Below are positions 41,490 to 49,808 of a stretch of DNA of 64,000 bases, piece by piece. The position numbers were made by a program, and so were the translations under genes. A model generated the notes under the pieces. It did no database searches and was not told the origin of the DNA. It saw only the letters and a list, made by a program, of their open reading frames with translations. This stretch comes from Streptomyces luomodiensis (GTDB lineage Bacteria; Actinomycetota; Actinomycetes; Streptomycetales; Streptomycetaceae): positions 1,984,001 through 2,048,000 of the forward strand of contig NZ_CP117522.1 in assembly GCF_031679605.1 (NCBI RefSeq), given 5' to 3'. Numbering within the stretch: the first letter of the stretch is position 1; every line of letters starts with the position of its first letter.

Positions 41490-41933
41490 TCAGTGATCCC
41501 TCGGTTCGCCGCCGGAGGCCAGTATCTGCTGCAGCAGGCCGGCGATCGTCGTCCTGCCGAGCTGTTGCTCCAGAGCTCGCTCCGCGTTCTGGAACTCGGC
41601 GTCAAGCAGGTCGCCAATGTTGCGGCCGACCTCACACGCCCCGCTGGGCGGATGGGTGTGCCGCGAGAAGATCTGCCCCTCCTCGACGGCGGCGTACGCG
41701 TCATAGAGCGTGATGTCCCGCGGGGCGCGAGCAAGGCACCAGCCGCCCCCTCGGCCTTCGGTGGACCGCACCAGGTGAGCGTCTCGCAAGCGGCCGAGGA
41801 TGCGCCGCACGAGGACCGGGTTGCTGTCAAGGCTGTCCGCGATCTCCGCGGAAGTCAACGAGCCCCCACGCCGGTGCGCCAGCATCGCAAGCGCGTGAAT
41901 CGCGACCGCGCTCCTGCTGCTGAGCCCCGCCAT
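41490..41933 (-). CDS. Rrf2-family transcriptional regulator
   Basis: A 147-residue protein with ATG 41931-41933 six bases after AGGAG. MAGLSSRSAVAIHALAMLAH starts the winged helix, SAEIADSLDSNPVLVRRILG is the recognition segment and STEGRGGGWCLARAPRDITL the wing. Only Cys82-type and GACEVG cysteines are seen, not the three-Cys cluster of IscR or NsrR, so an iron-sulfur centre is doubtful. It resembles the YwnA-like, cluster-free branch. Matching 25-base operators in front of this gene and of the amidohydrolase indicate autoregulation plus control of the downstream unit. Confidence 0.88.
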   Translation of the reverse strand: MAGLSSRSAVAIHALAMLAHRRGGSLTSAEIADSLDSNPVLVRRILGRLRDAHLVRSTEGRGGGWCLARAPRDITLYDAYAAVEEGQIFSRHTHPPSGACEVGRNIGDLLDAEFQNAERALEQQLGRTTIAGLLQQILASGGEPRDH

Positions 41934-41960
41934 CTCTTGCTCCTGCCGTCCCCACCGATT

Positions 41961-41985
41961 AACTGGAACAAGACTAGTTACAGTT
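41961..41985. promoter_or_regulatory. Candidate Rrf2 operator upstream of the Rrf2 gene
   Basis: The 25 bases pair as AACTGnAACnAGnCTnGTTnCAGTT, a dyad broken only at every fourth position. It ends 27 bases before the regulator ATG, where it would overlap the promoter. It shares ends, inner arms and spacing with the site at 41424-41448. Confidence 0.75.
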
Positions 41986-42030
41986 AAATCGATCGTCAAC
42001 CCAGCTGTCTTATACCTCGGTTTGAGCAGG

Positions 42031-44211
42031 TCAGGGGCAGGGTGGATGTGGGCCACGCATCTCGCTCTCGGCAACGGGGACGTCGAAGAGACCATCCATG
42101 CACGTCGTCCCCGGCGGCAGCTCTTCGGAGGGCTGAGCCTGGGAGGGCAGCAGTTGCTCGGCCCAGATGCACTTGCCGGTGCGGCCGTAGCGGGCGCCCC
42201 AGCGATGAGAAAGCGCCTCCACCAGTTGCAGTCCGCGACCGCCCTCGTCCGTCTCCGCCGCCCGGCGGATGTGCGGCGTGGTCAGACTCCCGTCGGACAC
42301 CTCGCAGACCAGCACATCACTGCGGAGCAGGCGCAGCTCGGCAGGGCCGCGAGCATGCCGGATCACATTGCCCACCAGCTCACTGACCAGCAGCTCACTG
42401 GTCATGCTGAGCTCGTCCAGATGCCAGGCGGCCAGTTGCTCCCGGACCAGTTCACGGGCCCGCCCTGCCGCGACGGCGCCGTCCGGCAATTGCCAGCAGG
42501 CCACGCTCTCGCGCGTGAGGTGACACACTCGGGCGATCAGCAGCGCCGCGTCATCGCCGGCCTGTTTCTCCATACGCAGCGCCTGGGTGACCGTGTCACA
42601 CAGAGCGTCCAGGTCTGTCTCGGCACCCGGCGGGTGCGAGGCCACGGCGGCCGTCAGCGTCTCGGCGAGGCAAGCCATGCCGTGATCGAAGTCCCGGTCG
42701 CGCGACTCGATCAGACCGTCGGTGTAGAGCACCAACAGGGCACCGCTGGGCACGGGGAACTCGGCGGTCTCGAACGGCGGCGTCGCGACGCCGAGCGGAG
42801 GGTTCAGAGCGCTGTCGGGGAAATGGACCGTGCCATCGGTGTGCACGATCGCCGGGGGCGGGTGTCCGGCACGCGCGACGGTGCACATTCCGGTCACGGG
42901 GTCGTAGACGGCGTAGAGGCATGTGGCGTAGTACGCGTCGCCCAGCCCGGTCACGAGGTCGTTGAGGTGGGCCAGCAGCTCATCCGGGGGGAGTTCGATG
43001 CCCGCCAGGGTGCTGACCGCCGTGCGCAATCTGCCCATGGTGGCCGCTTCCGGCAGGCCGTGGCCCATCACGTCCCCGACCACGAGCGCGACCCGTCCGG
43101 CGGAGAGCGGAAGCACGTCGTACCAGTCGCCGCCCACCGCCGTGCCGCCGGCCGGGATGAAGCGCGCCGCGGCGGACACCGCGAGCCGGACGGGAAGCGT
43201 GCTGGGGAGCATGCCGCGTTGCAGCTCATGGGCTTGGCTGTACGCGGTGTCGTACAGCCGGGCCCGCTCGAACGCCTGCCCGATCAATCCGCCCAGGGCG
43301 GTGAGCAAGGTGCGCTCTTCCTCGCCGAAGCGGTGCGGTTCGTCGAAGGAAATGACGCACGCGCCGTAGGGCTGCCCCGAAGCGATGAGCGGGAGCGCGA
43401 CCCAGGCGCTCTTGATGCGCCGGAATGCGCTCTCCGACGCATCGGGGAAGCGCTCGCGGTATTCCTCGTAGGAGGAGAGGAAGACCGGTGCCCGCGATTC
43501 CATGATCGCCGCGATCGGGGTCTTCCTGGTGAGCCGGACACCCTCGATGTGGTCGAGGAAGTCACGCGGGTAACCCCTGGCGCCGAGCACCCGCATCCGG
43601 TCGCCTTCCACGCACTCGAATATCAGCCCCGTCGCCCCGAACGGGGGCAGCACCTGGTCGGCCACGGCTTCGACGACATCGTCCACGGTCAGAGCCCGGG
43701 CGAGGACCGCGGTCAGCTCGCCGATACGGGCCGCTCGCCTGGCGGTGGCCTCCTCGTCACGGAGACGTTCCTCCTCCCGCGAGCGCTGCTCGTGGATGTC
43801 GCTGAGGAGGACGTTCAGGCCGGTGGGCCCGGGGAGCAGCCGAATGCGATGCCAGCGCCCCTCCCCGGGCAGCCGCGCCTCGAGATCGAGCGGCGCGGCA
43901 CTCGCCATGGACCGCCGAAAGAGATTCTCCACGCGCGGAACGCGCAGCTCCGGGCTCGTCTCCCACAGCACACGGCCCACGAGGGAGGGGGTGGGGCCGA
44001 GTACGCGCTCTGCCGCGACGTTCGCGTAAGTGATACGCCCATCGGTGTCGCAGGCGAGGAACGGGTCGCTCATGTGCTGGAGGGAGTGGCCGACCACGTC
44101 CCGAGGCTTGGTCCTGCCGCCGCGGTGTATCAGGCTCACTTCAATGATCACCTGCCAGGTGTGGTGTCGGCGGGAGAGGTCGGTCGCCCACACCGTGCGG
44201 AGTGTGACCAC
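42031..44211 (-). CDS. PAS-GAF-SpoIIE phosphatase with C-terminal anti-sigma-type kinase domain
   Basis: A protein of up to 726 residues. A PAS domain (about 40-135, LACDTDGRITYANVAAERVL) is followed by a coiled linker, a GAF domain (about 160-310), a PP2C-type SpoIIE phosphatase (about 335-555; GGDWYDVLPL, VVGDVMGHGLPEA, VLYTDGLIESRD) and an HATPase_c_2 domain (about 570-690; SELVGNVIRHARG, GRGLQLVEALSHRWG). This combination is a Streptomyces hallmark and acts in partner switching: phosphatase on an anti-anti-sigma factor, kinase as anti-sigma factor. The GTG start at 44209-44211 has a weak ribosome site, so the first residues are uncertain. No sigma factor gene is adjacent. Confidence 0.9.
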   Translation of the reverse strand: MVTLRTVWATDLSRRHHTWQVIIEVSLIHRGGRTKPRDVVGHSLQHMSDPFLACDTDGRITYANVAAERVLGPTPSLVGRVLWETSPELRVPRVENLFRRSMASAAPLDLEARLPGEGRWHRIRLLPGPTGLNVLLSDIHEQRSREEERLRDEEATARRAARIGELTAVLARALTVDDVVEAVADQVLPPFGATGLIFECVEGDRMRVLGARGYPRDFLDHIEGVRLTRKTPIAAIMESRAPVFLSSYEEYRERFPDASESAFRRIKSAWVALPLIASGQPYGACVISFDEPHRFGEEERTLLTALGGLIGQAFERARLYDTAYSQAHELQRGMLPSTLPVRLAVSAAARFIPAGGTAVGGDWYDVLPLSAGRVALVVGDVMGHGLPEAATMGRLRTAVSTLAGIELPPDELLAHLNDLVTGLGDAYYATCLYAVYDPVTGMCTVARAGHPPPAIVHTDGTVHFPDSALNPPLGVATPPFETAEFPVPSGALLVLYTDGLIESRDRDFDHGMACLAETLTAAVASHPPGAETDLDALCDTVTQALRMEKQAGDDAALLIARVCHLTRESVACWQLPDGAVAAGRARELVREQLAAWHLDELSMTSELLVSELVGNVIRHARGPAELRLLRSDVLVCEVSDGSLTTPHIRRAAETDEGGRGLQLVEALSHRWGARYGRTGKCIWAEQLLPSQAQPSEELPPGTTCMDGLFDVPVAESEMRGPHPPCP

Positions 44212-44395
44212 CGATGCCTGTATGAAAATGTTACCTATGGGCGATAAGCGGCATCCAGGGGCCGTCCGGGCAATCTCCGCGGAAGGGCAGCCCGAGGATG
44301 GGTCAGCGAGTCACGAGCGCTACCCCGGGGGGCTCTGACGCCACTGCCCTGACGCCGCTGCCCTGACTCGCCGACGCCGGGCGCCCGAGGTCACG

Positions 44396-44866
44396 TCAGC
44401 CGTCGTCAGTGGAGGCGAGGTTTTTTTCGATCTTCGAGAGGATCCTGGCGAACGCTTCGCGTTCTTCGTCGTCGAGCCCGTCCAGGGTGCGCTCCTCCAG
44501 GTGCGCCCACGCCTGCGCCACCTTGGGCCGCAGGGCGTAGCTCTCCGCCGAGGCCCGGACCAGCATGACGCGCCGGTCCTGCGGGTCGCGGGTGCGGACG
44601 ACATGTCCGCCCTGTTCCAGCCGTCGCAGCATCAAGGTCACGGTCGACGGGTCCAGGTCGAGCATCTTCACCAGCTCCGATTGGCGCACCGACCCCTCCC
44701 TCCACAGGGCCATCATCATGAATTCCTGGCCGGAGCAGAGGCCGGTGGGGCGCAGCAGCTTGCCGCCGGAGAGGCGGTGCAAGCGGGAAACGCGGGCCAG
44801 GGTCTGGCTGACGGGGCCGCCGTCTCCGGCCTCCGTCGCGCCGGTCCGCGTGGGCTCTGAGGTCAT
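44396..44866 (-). CDS. MarR-family transcriptional regulator
   Basis: A 156-residue protein from ATG 44864-44866; the frame stays open a further nine codons. The winged helix shows LCSGQEFMMMALWREGSVRQ, SELVKMLDLDPSTVTLMLRR and LEQGGHVVRTRDPQDRRVML, all standard MarR blocks. It is divergent from an Old Yellow Enzyme gene across a region containing two ATTGG-N4-CCAAT palindromes. This layout is the usual one for MarR proteins that respond to electrophiles or phenolics and control an ene-reductase. Confidence 0.92.
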   Translation of the reverse strand: MTSEPTRTGATEAGDGGPVSQTLARVSRLHRLSGGKLLRPTGLCSGQEFMMMALWREGSVRQSELVKMLDLDPSTVTLMLRRLEQGGHVVRTRDPQDRRVMLVRASAESYALRPKVAQAWAHLEERTLDGLDDEEREAFARILSKIEKNLASTDDG

Positions 44867-44895
44867 GGGGGCAAGGTTATCGTGGGCGGCCAACT

Positions 44896-44909
44896 ATTGG
44901 CCCACCAAT
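44896..44909. promoter_or_regulatory. Candidate MarR operator 1
   Basis: ATTGG-CCCA-CCAAT, sharing the ATTGG-N4-CCAAT core with the stronger site at 44933-44958. It lies 30 bases upstream of the marR-type start. Confidence 0.6.
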
Positions 44910-44932
44910 GAATGGGTTATGGTGGCTCCGGT

Positions 44933-44958
44933 GAGTTCATTGGCCGCCCAATGAACTC
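44933..44958. promoter_or_regulatory. Candidate MarR operator 2, perfect 11-bp arms
   Basis: GAGTTCATTGG and CCAATGAACTC flank the spacer CCGC, a perfect inverted repeat of 11-base arms. It ends 42 bases before the ene-reductase start, in its promoter region, with operator 1 some 24 bases away. Confidence 0.78.
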
Positions 44959-45000
44959 GCTCGCCATGCACAGCACGCACATCAATCCTCGGGAGCCGTT

Positions 45001-46065
45001 GTGACCACAGCATTCGATCCGATCGACCTCTCCGGACTGCGCCTGCGCAACCGCGTCGTCATGCCCGGAATGGGGCGCGCCCGCGCCTTCGGACCCGGCA
45101 ATACGGCCACCGACTCGATGGTGACGTACTACGCGCAGCGGGCCACGGCCGGACTGATCATCACCGAGGGGTCCCAGCCGTCGGTCGTCGGCCAGGGCTT
45201 CCCCAACACCCCGGGGCTGCACAGTACCGAGCAGATCGCCGCCTGGCGCCGCGTCACCGACGCGGTGCACGCCGAGGGCGGCACGATCTTCGCCCAGATC
45301 TCGCACGTCGGCAGGGTCGGCGACCCCGGCCTCCTGCCCGACGGACTGGTCCAGGTCGCTCCCTCGGCCGTCGCCGCGCCCGGCCAGTTGTTCACCTTGG
45401 ACGGGATGAAGGACTTCACCACCCCGCGCGAGCTGACCTCCCAGGAAGTGCGGGAGACGATCGCGGACTTCGCCCAGGCGGCGCGCAACGCCATCGAGGC
45501 GGGGTTCGACGGGGTCGAACTGCACGCCGCCTACGGCTACTTGCTCCACCAGTTCCTCGCTCCCAACTCCAATCTGCGCACCGATGAGTGGGGCGGCTCC
45601 GTGGAAGGCCGGGTCCGGTTCGCCGCGGAGGTGGCCGCGGCCGTGTCCGAGGCCATCGGAGCACAGCGCACCGGGATACGGGTGTCGCCCGGAACCGGCT
45701 ACAACGGCGTGGAAGAGCCCGACCCCGAGCCCACATACGTCCATCTCGTCCGCCGGCTGAGCGAGATCGGTCTGGCCTATCTGCACGTCGTCGAGAACTC
45801 GCGCGATCTGACCGGCATCCTCCGCAAGGAGTTCTCCGGAGCCTTCATCCTCAACCCCGCGACGGACGGATTCACCAGCGCGGAGGAGCTGGCGCTCATC
45901 GAGGATGGCACGGCCGACATGATTTCCTTCGGCGCGCTGTTCCTCGCCAACCCCGACCTGCCCGCGCGTCTGCGAGCGGGCGGGCCGTACAACACACCCG
46001 ACCAGACGACCTACTACGGCGGCACCGACAAGGGATACATCGACTACCCCTACCTGACCAGCTGA
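45001..46065 (+). CDS. Old Yellow Enzyme-family ene-reductase (NemA-like)
   Basis: A 354-residue flavoprotein starting at GTG 45001 after GGGAGCC. Typical segments are LSGLRLRNRVVMPGMGRARA at the N-terminus, GGTIFAQISHVGRVG (FMN side), VELHAAYGYLLHQFLAPNSN and RTDEWGGSVEGRVRF (substrate and FMN loop), and ISFGALFLANPDLPARL at the end. It reduces activated C=C bonds or nitro compounds with NAD(P)H. The divergent MarR regulator and two palindromes suggest induction by an electrophile, as in nemR-nemA. Confidence 0.92.
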   Translation: MTTAFDPIDLSGLRLRNRVVMPGMGRARAFGPGNTATDSMVTYYAQRATAGLIITEGSQPSVVGQGFPNTPGLHSTEQIAAWRRVTDAVHAEGGTIFAQISHVGRVGDPGLLPDGLVQVAPSAVAAPGQLFTLDGMKDFTTPRELTSQEVRETIADFAQAARNAIEAGFDGVELHAAYGYLLHQFLAPNSNLRTDEWGGSVEGRVRFAAEVAAAVSEAIGAQRTGIRVSPGTGYNGVEEPDPEPTYVHLVRRLSEIGLAYLHVVENSRDLTGILRKEFSGAFILNPATDGFTSAEELALIEDGTADMISFGALFLANPDLPARLRAGGPYNTPDQTTYYGGTDKGYIDYPYLTS

Positions 46066-46114
46066 GCACACCACCTGCCCGTGCGGGGAATCAACGGGGC
46101 AGTGGCACGGTGGC

Positions 46115-46136
46115 GATGCATGATGCATCATGCATC
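46115..46136. promoter_or_regulatory. Perfect 22-bp palindrome (GntR/FCD-type operator candidate)
   Basis: The arm GATGCATGATG (46115-46125) is followed without spacer by its exact complement CATCATGCATC. Nested inside is ATGATGCATCAT. It lies 26 bases before the esterase start. A weaker relative, ATGAATCCATCAT (47142-47154), precedes the GntR gene downstream, so that regulator is the likely ligand. Confidence 0.75.
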
Positions 46137-46162
46137 ATCTGACCACCTGGGAGGAAGGAACC

Positions 46163-47095
46163 ATGGACCCGTTCCCGCACCCGTCGGAGCTGTTGGCGAC
46201 GCCCATCGACAGTGACCCCTTGGCGCCAAGGTCGTTGACCGAGCCGTATGCCGTCGACGCCCTCCCAGGAGCCCGGAGCTATCTCAACGTGGCCTACGCC
46301 GTCGTGATGGGCTGGCGTCCCCTCCTGCTCGACCTGCACGTCCCGGTGGCGGGACCCGGGCCGTACCCGGTGGTCGTCTACGCCCACGGCGGCAGCTGGC
46401 TCGGCGGGTCCAAGGCGATCGGACCGTGGCATTCGCTGCCCGCGCGGGGCATCGCGGTCGCCTCGGTCGGTTACCGCCTCGCGGGCGAGGCGCGGTTCCC
46501 GGACCCGGCCGAGGACATCCGGGCGGCGATCCGCTGGGTCAGGGCGCAGGCCCAGCGGTTCCTGCTCGACGGCAGCCGGATCGCGGGGTGGGGCAGCTCC
46601 GCGGGTGCCTACCTCATGACCATGGCCGCCCTGGCGGGGGACGGGCCCCTGGGCCGTCCGGTGGGCGACGCCCAGCAGGTGTCCAGCAGGCTGTCGGCAG
46701 TCATCGACCACTACGGCGCCGCCGACCTGGCCCGTCTGGAGGAGGACGCGTTCGAGAACACGGAGCAGGAGATCGACTCGCTGTTCGCCGTCGTGCGCCA
46801 GCTTCTGGGATTCGACCCGCGCCACGCACCCGACCTGGCGGCTGACGCCGATCCCTTGGTCCTCGCCGAGCGCAGCGGCGAGAAGCCGCCGTTTCTGATC
46901 ATGCATGGCGATCGCGACCACCGGGTGGGTCTCGCCCAGAGCCGCCGCCTGTACGAGGGCCTCGACGCGGCGGGGATACCCGCGGAGCTGGTCGTCGTGC
47001 CTGGCGCGGACCACATGGCACCGGAATTCTCCACGCCGGAGAGGGTGGAGGAAGTCGTGCGGTTCCTGACCCGTGTCTGGCGACGCCGAGCCTGA
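46163..47095 (+). CDS. Alpha/beta hydrolase, esterase (BD-FAE/HSL-like)
   Basis: A 310-residue enzyme; ATG 46163 directly follows GGAGGAAGGAACC, whereas the upstream ATG at 46130 lies in the palindrome region. It has YAHGGSWLGGSK (oxyanion HGG), GWGSSAGAYLMTMAAL (nucleophile elbow), MHGDRDHRVGLAQS with the acid and GADHMAPEFS with the His. This triad order matches carboxylesterases of the BD-FAE/HSL type. There is no signal peptide. It is followed by a GntR gene 111 bases later and preceded by the perfect palindrome, so the pair is probably a regulated unit for an ester substrate. Confidence 0.86.
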   Translation: MDPFPHPSELLATPIDSDPLAPRSLTEPYAVDALPGARSYLNVAYAVVMGWRPLLLDLHVPVAGPGPYPVVVYAHGGSWLGGSKAIGPWHSLPARGIAVASVGYRLAGEARFPDPAEDIRAAIRWVRAQAQRFLLDGSRIAGWGSSAGAYLMTMAALAGDGPLGRPVGDAQQVSSRLSAVIDHYGAADLARLEEDAFENTEQEIDSLFAVVRQLLGFDPRHAPDLAADADPLVLAERSGEKPPFLIMHGDRDHRVGLAQSRRLYEGLDAAGIPAELVVVPGADHMAPEFSTPERVEEVVRFLTRVWRRRA

Positions 47096-47206
47096 TGCCA
47101 CAGGGCCGGGCGACAGAGGAGACCGGCGCGGCGACGCTGTCATGAATCCATCATTGGGCCATCAGGCCCCCTTCGGCGTGCTCCTGCATCCTGTATCGTT
47201 CGGAAA

Positions 47207-47899
47207 ATGGGTGCCCGCGGTAACTCCTCCGACTCCTCGCAGGTTTCGCTGGGAAACGTCAGGCAGAGGACGGCCCACGAAACGGTTGTCGAGGCTCTGC
47301 GCCACGCCATCCTCTCCGGTGAGCTGCCCGGCGGCACACGACTGGTGCAGTCCGAACTGGCGGACCGTCTCGGGCTCAGCATCACTCCCGTACGCGAAGC
47401 GATACGGCAGTTGGCGACCGAAGGGCTGATCCAGCTCGACTCCTACCGCGGGGCCGTGGTCCTGACACCCGCCGAGGAGGAGATGCGCGAGGTCTACGAC
47501 CTCCTGCTCACCCTCACCCCGATGGCGGCGCGCAGGGCCGCCGAGCGGATCACCGAGGTGGAACTGGAGCAGGCCCGCTCGCTGGCCCGCGAAATGGCGC
47601 GCACCGAGGACGTCGCCGGCTGGGTGCTCCTCCACCGCAGCTTTCACCTCGTCCTGTACGGCGCCGCCCGCTCGCCTCGGCTGCTGTCGATCGTCACCAG
47701 TCTGTCCGACGCGGCCGCTCCGCAGATCGCCCTGTCCCTCAGGGAAGACGCGTCCAGCAGACCCTGGATCGACGCCGGGCACGCGCATCTGGTCGACAGC
47801 TTCGCGAGCGGGGATCCCGAGCGGGCGGTGGAGGCCATGCTCGACCATCTCCAGTCCCACAAGCGAAGCGCGCTGGGGGGATCCGCAGAGGGGGGCTAG
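47207..47899 (+). CDS. GntR-family regulator (FadR/FCD subfamily)
   Basis: A 230-residue protein. The GntR winged helix reads AHETVVEALRHAILSGELPG, LVQSELADRLGLSITPVREA and IRQLATEGLIQL, followed by the all-helical FCD effector domain with FHLVLYGAARSPRLLSIV and a late His in IDAGHAHLVDSF. The ATG has only a weak purine stretch ahead. It lies downstream of the esterase, and the palindromes before both genes have related sequences, which suggests control of esterase and itself. Confidence 0.9.
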   Translation: MGARGNSSDSSQVSLGNVRQRTAHETVVEALRHAILSGELPGGTRLVQSELADRLGLSITPVREAIRQLATEGLIQLDSYRGAVVLTPAEEEMREVYDLLLTLTPMAARRAAERITEVELEQARSLAREMARTEDVAGWVLLHRSFHLVLYGAARSPRLLSIVTSLSDAAAPQIALSLREDASSRPWIDAGHAHLVDSFASGDPERAVEAMLDHLQSHKRSALGGSAEGG

Positions 47900-47924
47900 G
47901 GGAATCCGACAGTGCGCCGGTCGG

Positions 47925-48974
47925 TCAGCCGAGCCGGTAGCGCCGGACGCGGTGGTAGAGCGTGCCCCTGGAGATTCCGAGGCGGGCCGCGGCCTCGGAC
48001 TTGTTGCCGCCGCATTCCGCGAGGGTCTCGTTGATGACCTTGAACTCCGCCTGCTCGAGGGGGCTCAGCGTGGCCAGGGGCGAGATTCCGTGGTGCTTGG
48101 CGCAGCTGTCCCGTCGGTCGCGCTCGAGGACGAGCACGACTCCGTCGTGGAGGCGTCCCTGGGTGACCGGGTGGAGGCGGGCGCTCCAGCCGTCGTGCAG
48201 GGCGACCTCGGTGGCCGACGGGCCCGCGGCCACCACGATCGACCACAACTCGGCCCGGTCCAGTTGGAGTTCCGTCGGCGCATTGTCGACGATCATGGTC
48301 CTCTGGTCGATGGTGACCACGGGGCCGGCGGCGGGGCCGCAATAAGAGAGGTGCGTATTGAGCATGCGTCGCTGGCGGGCGGTGGCCGCCTCGCGCAGCG
48401 TGGCGGTGATCCCGTCGACGAGGGTCCGGGCGGCGACCTGCAGCAGGTGGTTGGCGTCTTCGGCGCGACAGGCCACGTTGACCGCGCCGAAGACGCGGCG
48501 GCTGATCGGGTCCATCACGGGCGAGGCGACACAGGCCCACGCGTGCCACGGCTCTTTGTAGTGCTCCGCGCCGATGACGAGCGAGGTGCGGTTGGTCATC
48601 TGCGCCATGCCGATCCCATTCGTCCCCGCCACCGGCTCGCCCACCCGCGAACCGGGCTCGAACTCGGCCCGGTCCAGGGCCCGCGACAACGTACGTTCGG
48701 ACTCCCACCGCCAGGCCAGGGTTCCGTCGGCGTCCGCGAGTGCCAGTGATGTCGAGCTCCCGACCAGCAGGTCGGCCATCTTGAGCAACACCGGCTTGGC
48801 GGCCCGCACGAACGGGGACTGCGCGTCGATGTCCGCGTGGGTGAGTTCCAGCCGTTGTGGGTCGATGCCATTGCTCCGTGCCCGGCGCCATGAGGTGAGG
48901 ATCTGCGGACGGACGGTCGCGGCCTCTCCCGACTGGAAGCTCTCCCACGCATCCCTGGTGCTCTGTGATCCCAT
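47925..48974 (-). CDS. AcoR-like regulator: GAF sensor plus Fis-type HTH, no AAA+ domain
   Basis: A 349-residue protein from ATG 48972-48974, four bases after GGAGG. RPQILTSWRRARSNGIDPQR is the typical AcoR N-terminus, a GAF-like sensor covers about 60-210 (AGTNGIGMAQMTNRTSLVIG), and the end LAECGGNKSEAAARLGISRG and TLYHRVRRYRLG is a Fis-type helix-turn-helix. The sigma-54-activating AAA+ domain present in proteobacterial AcoR is missing, as is usual in actinomycetes lacking sigma-54. The family recognises aromatic or acetoin-like signals. It is divergent from the cupin-hydroxylase cluster and is its probable activator. Confidence 0.86.
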   Translation of the reverse strand: MGSQSTRDAWESFQSGEAATVRPQILTSWRRARSNGIDPQRLELTHADIDAQSPFVRAAKPVLLKMADLLVGSSTSLALADADGTLAWRWESERTLSRALDRAEFEPGSRVGEPVAGTNGIGMAQMTNRTSLVIGAEHYKEPWHAWACVASPVMDPISRRVFGAVNVACRAEDANHLLQVAARTLVDGITATLREAATARQRRMLNTHLSYCGPAAGPVVTIDQRTMIVDNAPTELQLDRAELWSIVVAAGPSATEVALHDGWSARLHPVTQGRLHDGVVLVLERDRRDSCAKHHGISPLATLSPLEQAEFKVINETLAECGGNKSEAAARLGISRGTLYHRVRRYRLG

Positions 48975-49327
48975 CGCGCCTCCCATACGTGTCCGTCGGC
49001 GTGCCGAACTGCTCCGTGACATGAGAGCTGTACAGCTTTTGCACACCACCCTTGTCGGGCTTGAGAGCGATGATGCAGGATATCGAATGCATCCGATAGA
49101 GGGAGTTCCGAGGTAAATCCGGAGAACCCGAGATGTGGTCCGGCTCCCTCGGGTCGGTAGGCCGACCCACTCCAGCGAACAAGGGGCGTGACCCTGTGGA
49201 ATCGACTGCTGCCTGAATGCGTGAGCTCGCCCACGCGATTTTCGCCCCTCGCCGGCCGTGCTTGCCGGCCGGTCCCGGATCTCTCGACAGCGCAATGTTC
49301 ACCGATCGATGGAAGGGAAGGTTTGAC
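48975..49327. promoter_or_regulatory. Divergent control region of aromatic module 2
   Basis: This 353-base gap has no gene. It contains two symmetrical sites: AGCTGTACAGCT (49026-49037), a perfect 12-base palindrome, and GATGCA-N10-TGCATC (49072-49093). Both are candidates for binding the AcoR-like regulator encoded on the minus strand. Neither has been matched to a known motif. Confidence 0.5.
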
Positions 49328-49768
49328 ATGGACTTCAAGGTTGCCTGGGACGGAGCTGTGACCCTGGTCCGCCCGGAACAGGAGGAACTGGCGAAGCAGC
49401 ACGTCAACGCGCTCTTCGGGGTGAACGGCATCACCACCCCGTCGAAGCACCTGTGCCTGATCGTGACCTCCCTCCGGCCGGGCGAGAAGTCGGCCGCGCA
49501 CTATCACATCGACCACGAGTCGGCCCTCTACGGGATCAGTGGCAGCGTGCATTTCTTCTGGGGTAACGACCTGGAACACGAGGTGATCGTGGGCGAGGGA
49601 GACTTCCTGTACATCCCGCCGTTCTGCCCGCACGTTTCCTACAACCGCAGTCGGACGGTCACCGCCTCGTTCGCCACCGCGCGTACCGACGCGCTCGAGC
49701 AGGAACGCGTTTTCCTTCTGCCTGAGCTCGACGACCGGGTTGCGGACCGCGTCTCGTACGTCGACTGA
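49328..49768 (+). CDS. Small cupin-fold protein, possible metalloenzyme
   Basis: A 146-residue single cupin. Motif 1 reads SAAHYHIDHESALYGISG, giving the HxHxxxE-type ligands, and motif 2 GDFLYIPPFCPHVSYNRS gives the last His. The metal site is therefore complete. Cupins of this size and setting include small dioxygenases, isomerases and non-catalytic sensors. It opens the cluster that continues 40 bases later with an FAD hydroxylase, so a role in aromatic ring processing is plausible but not shown. Confidence 0.8.
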   Translation: MDFKVAWDGAVTLVRPEQEELAKQHVNALFGVNGITTPSKHLCLIVTSLRPGEKSAAHYHIDHESALYGISGSVHFFWGNDLEHEVIVGEGDFLYIPPFCPHVSYNRSRTVTASFATARTDALEQERVFLLPELDDRVADRVSYVD

Positions 49769-49808
49769 ATTCGGTCTCGTCCGCGTCAGGTGAAAAGGAG
49801 ATCCCCCT

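Noticed and set aside
42031-44211. Sigma-B-type stress locus
   Set aside because: The phosphatase-kinase is present, but no sigma factor or anti-anti-sigma gene lies next to it.
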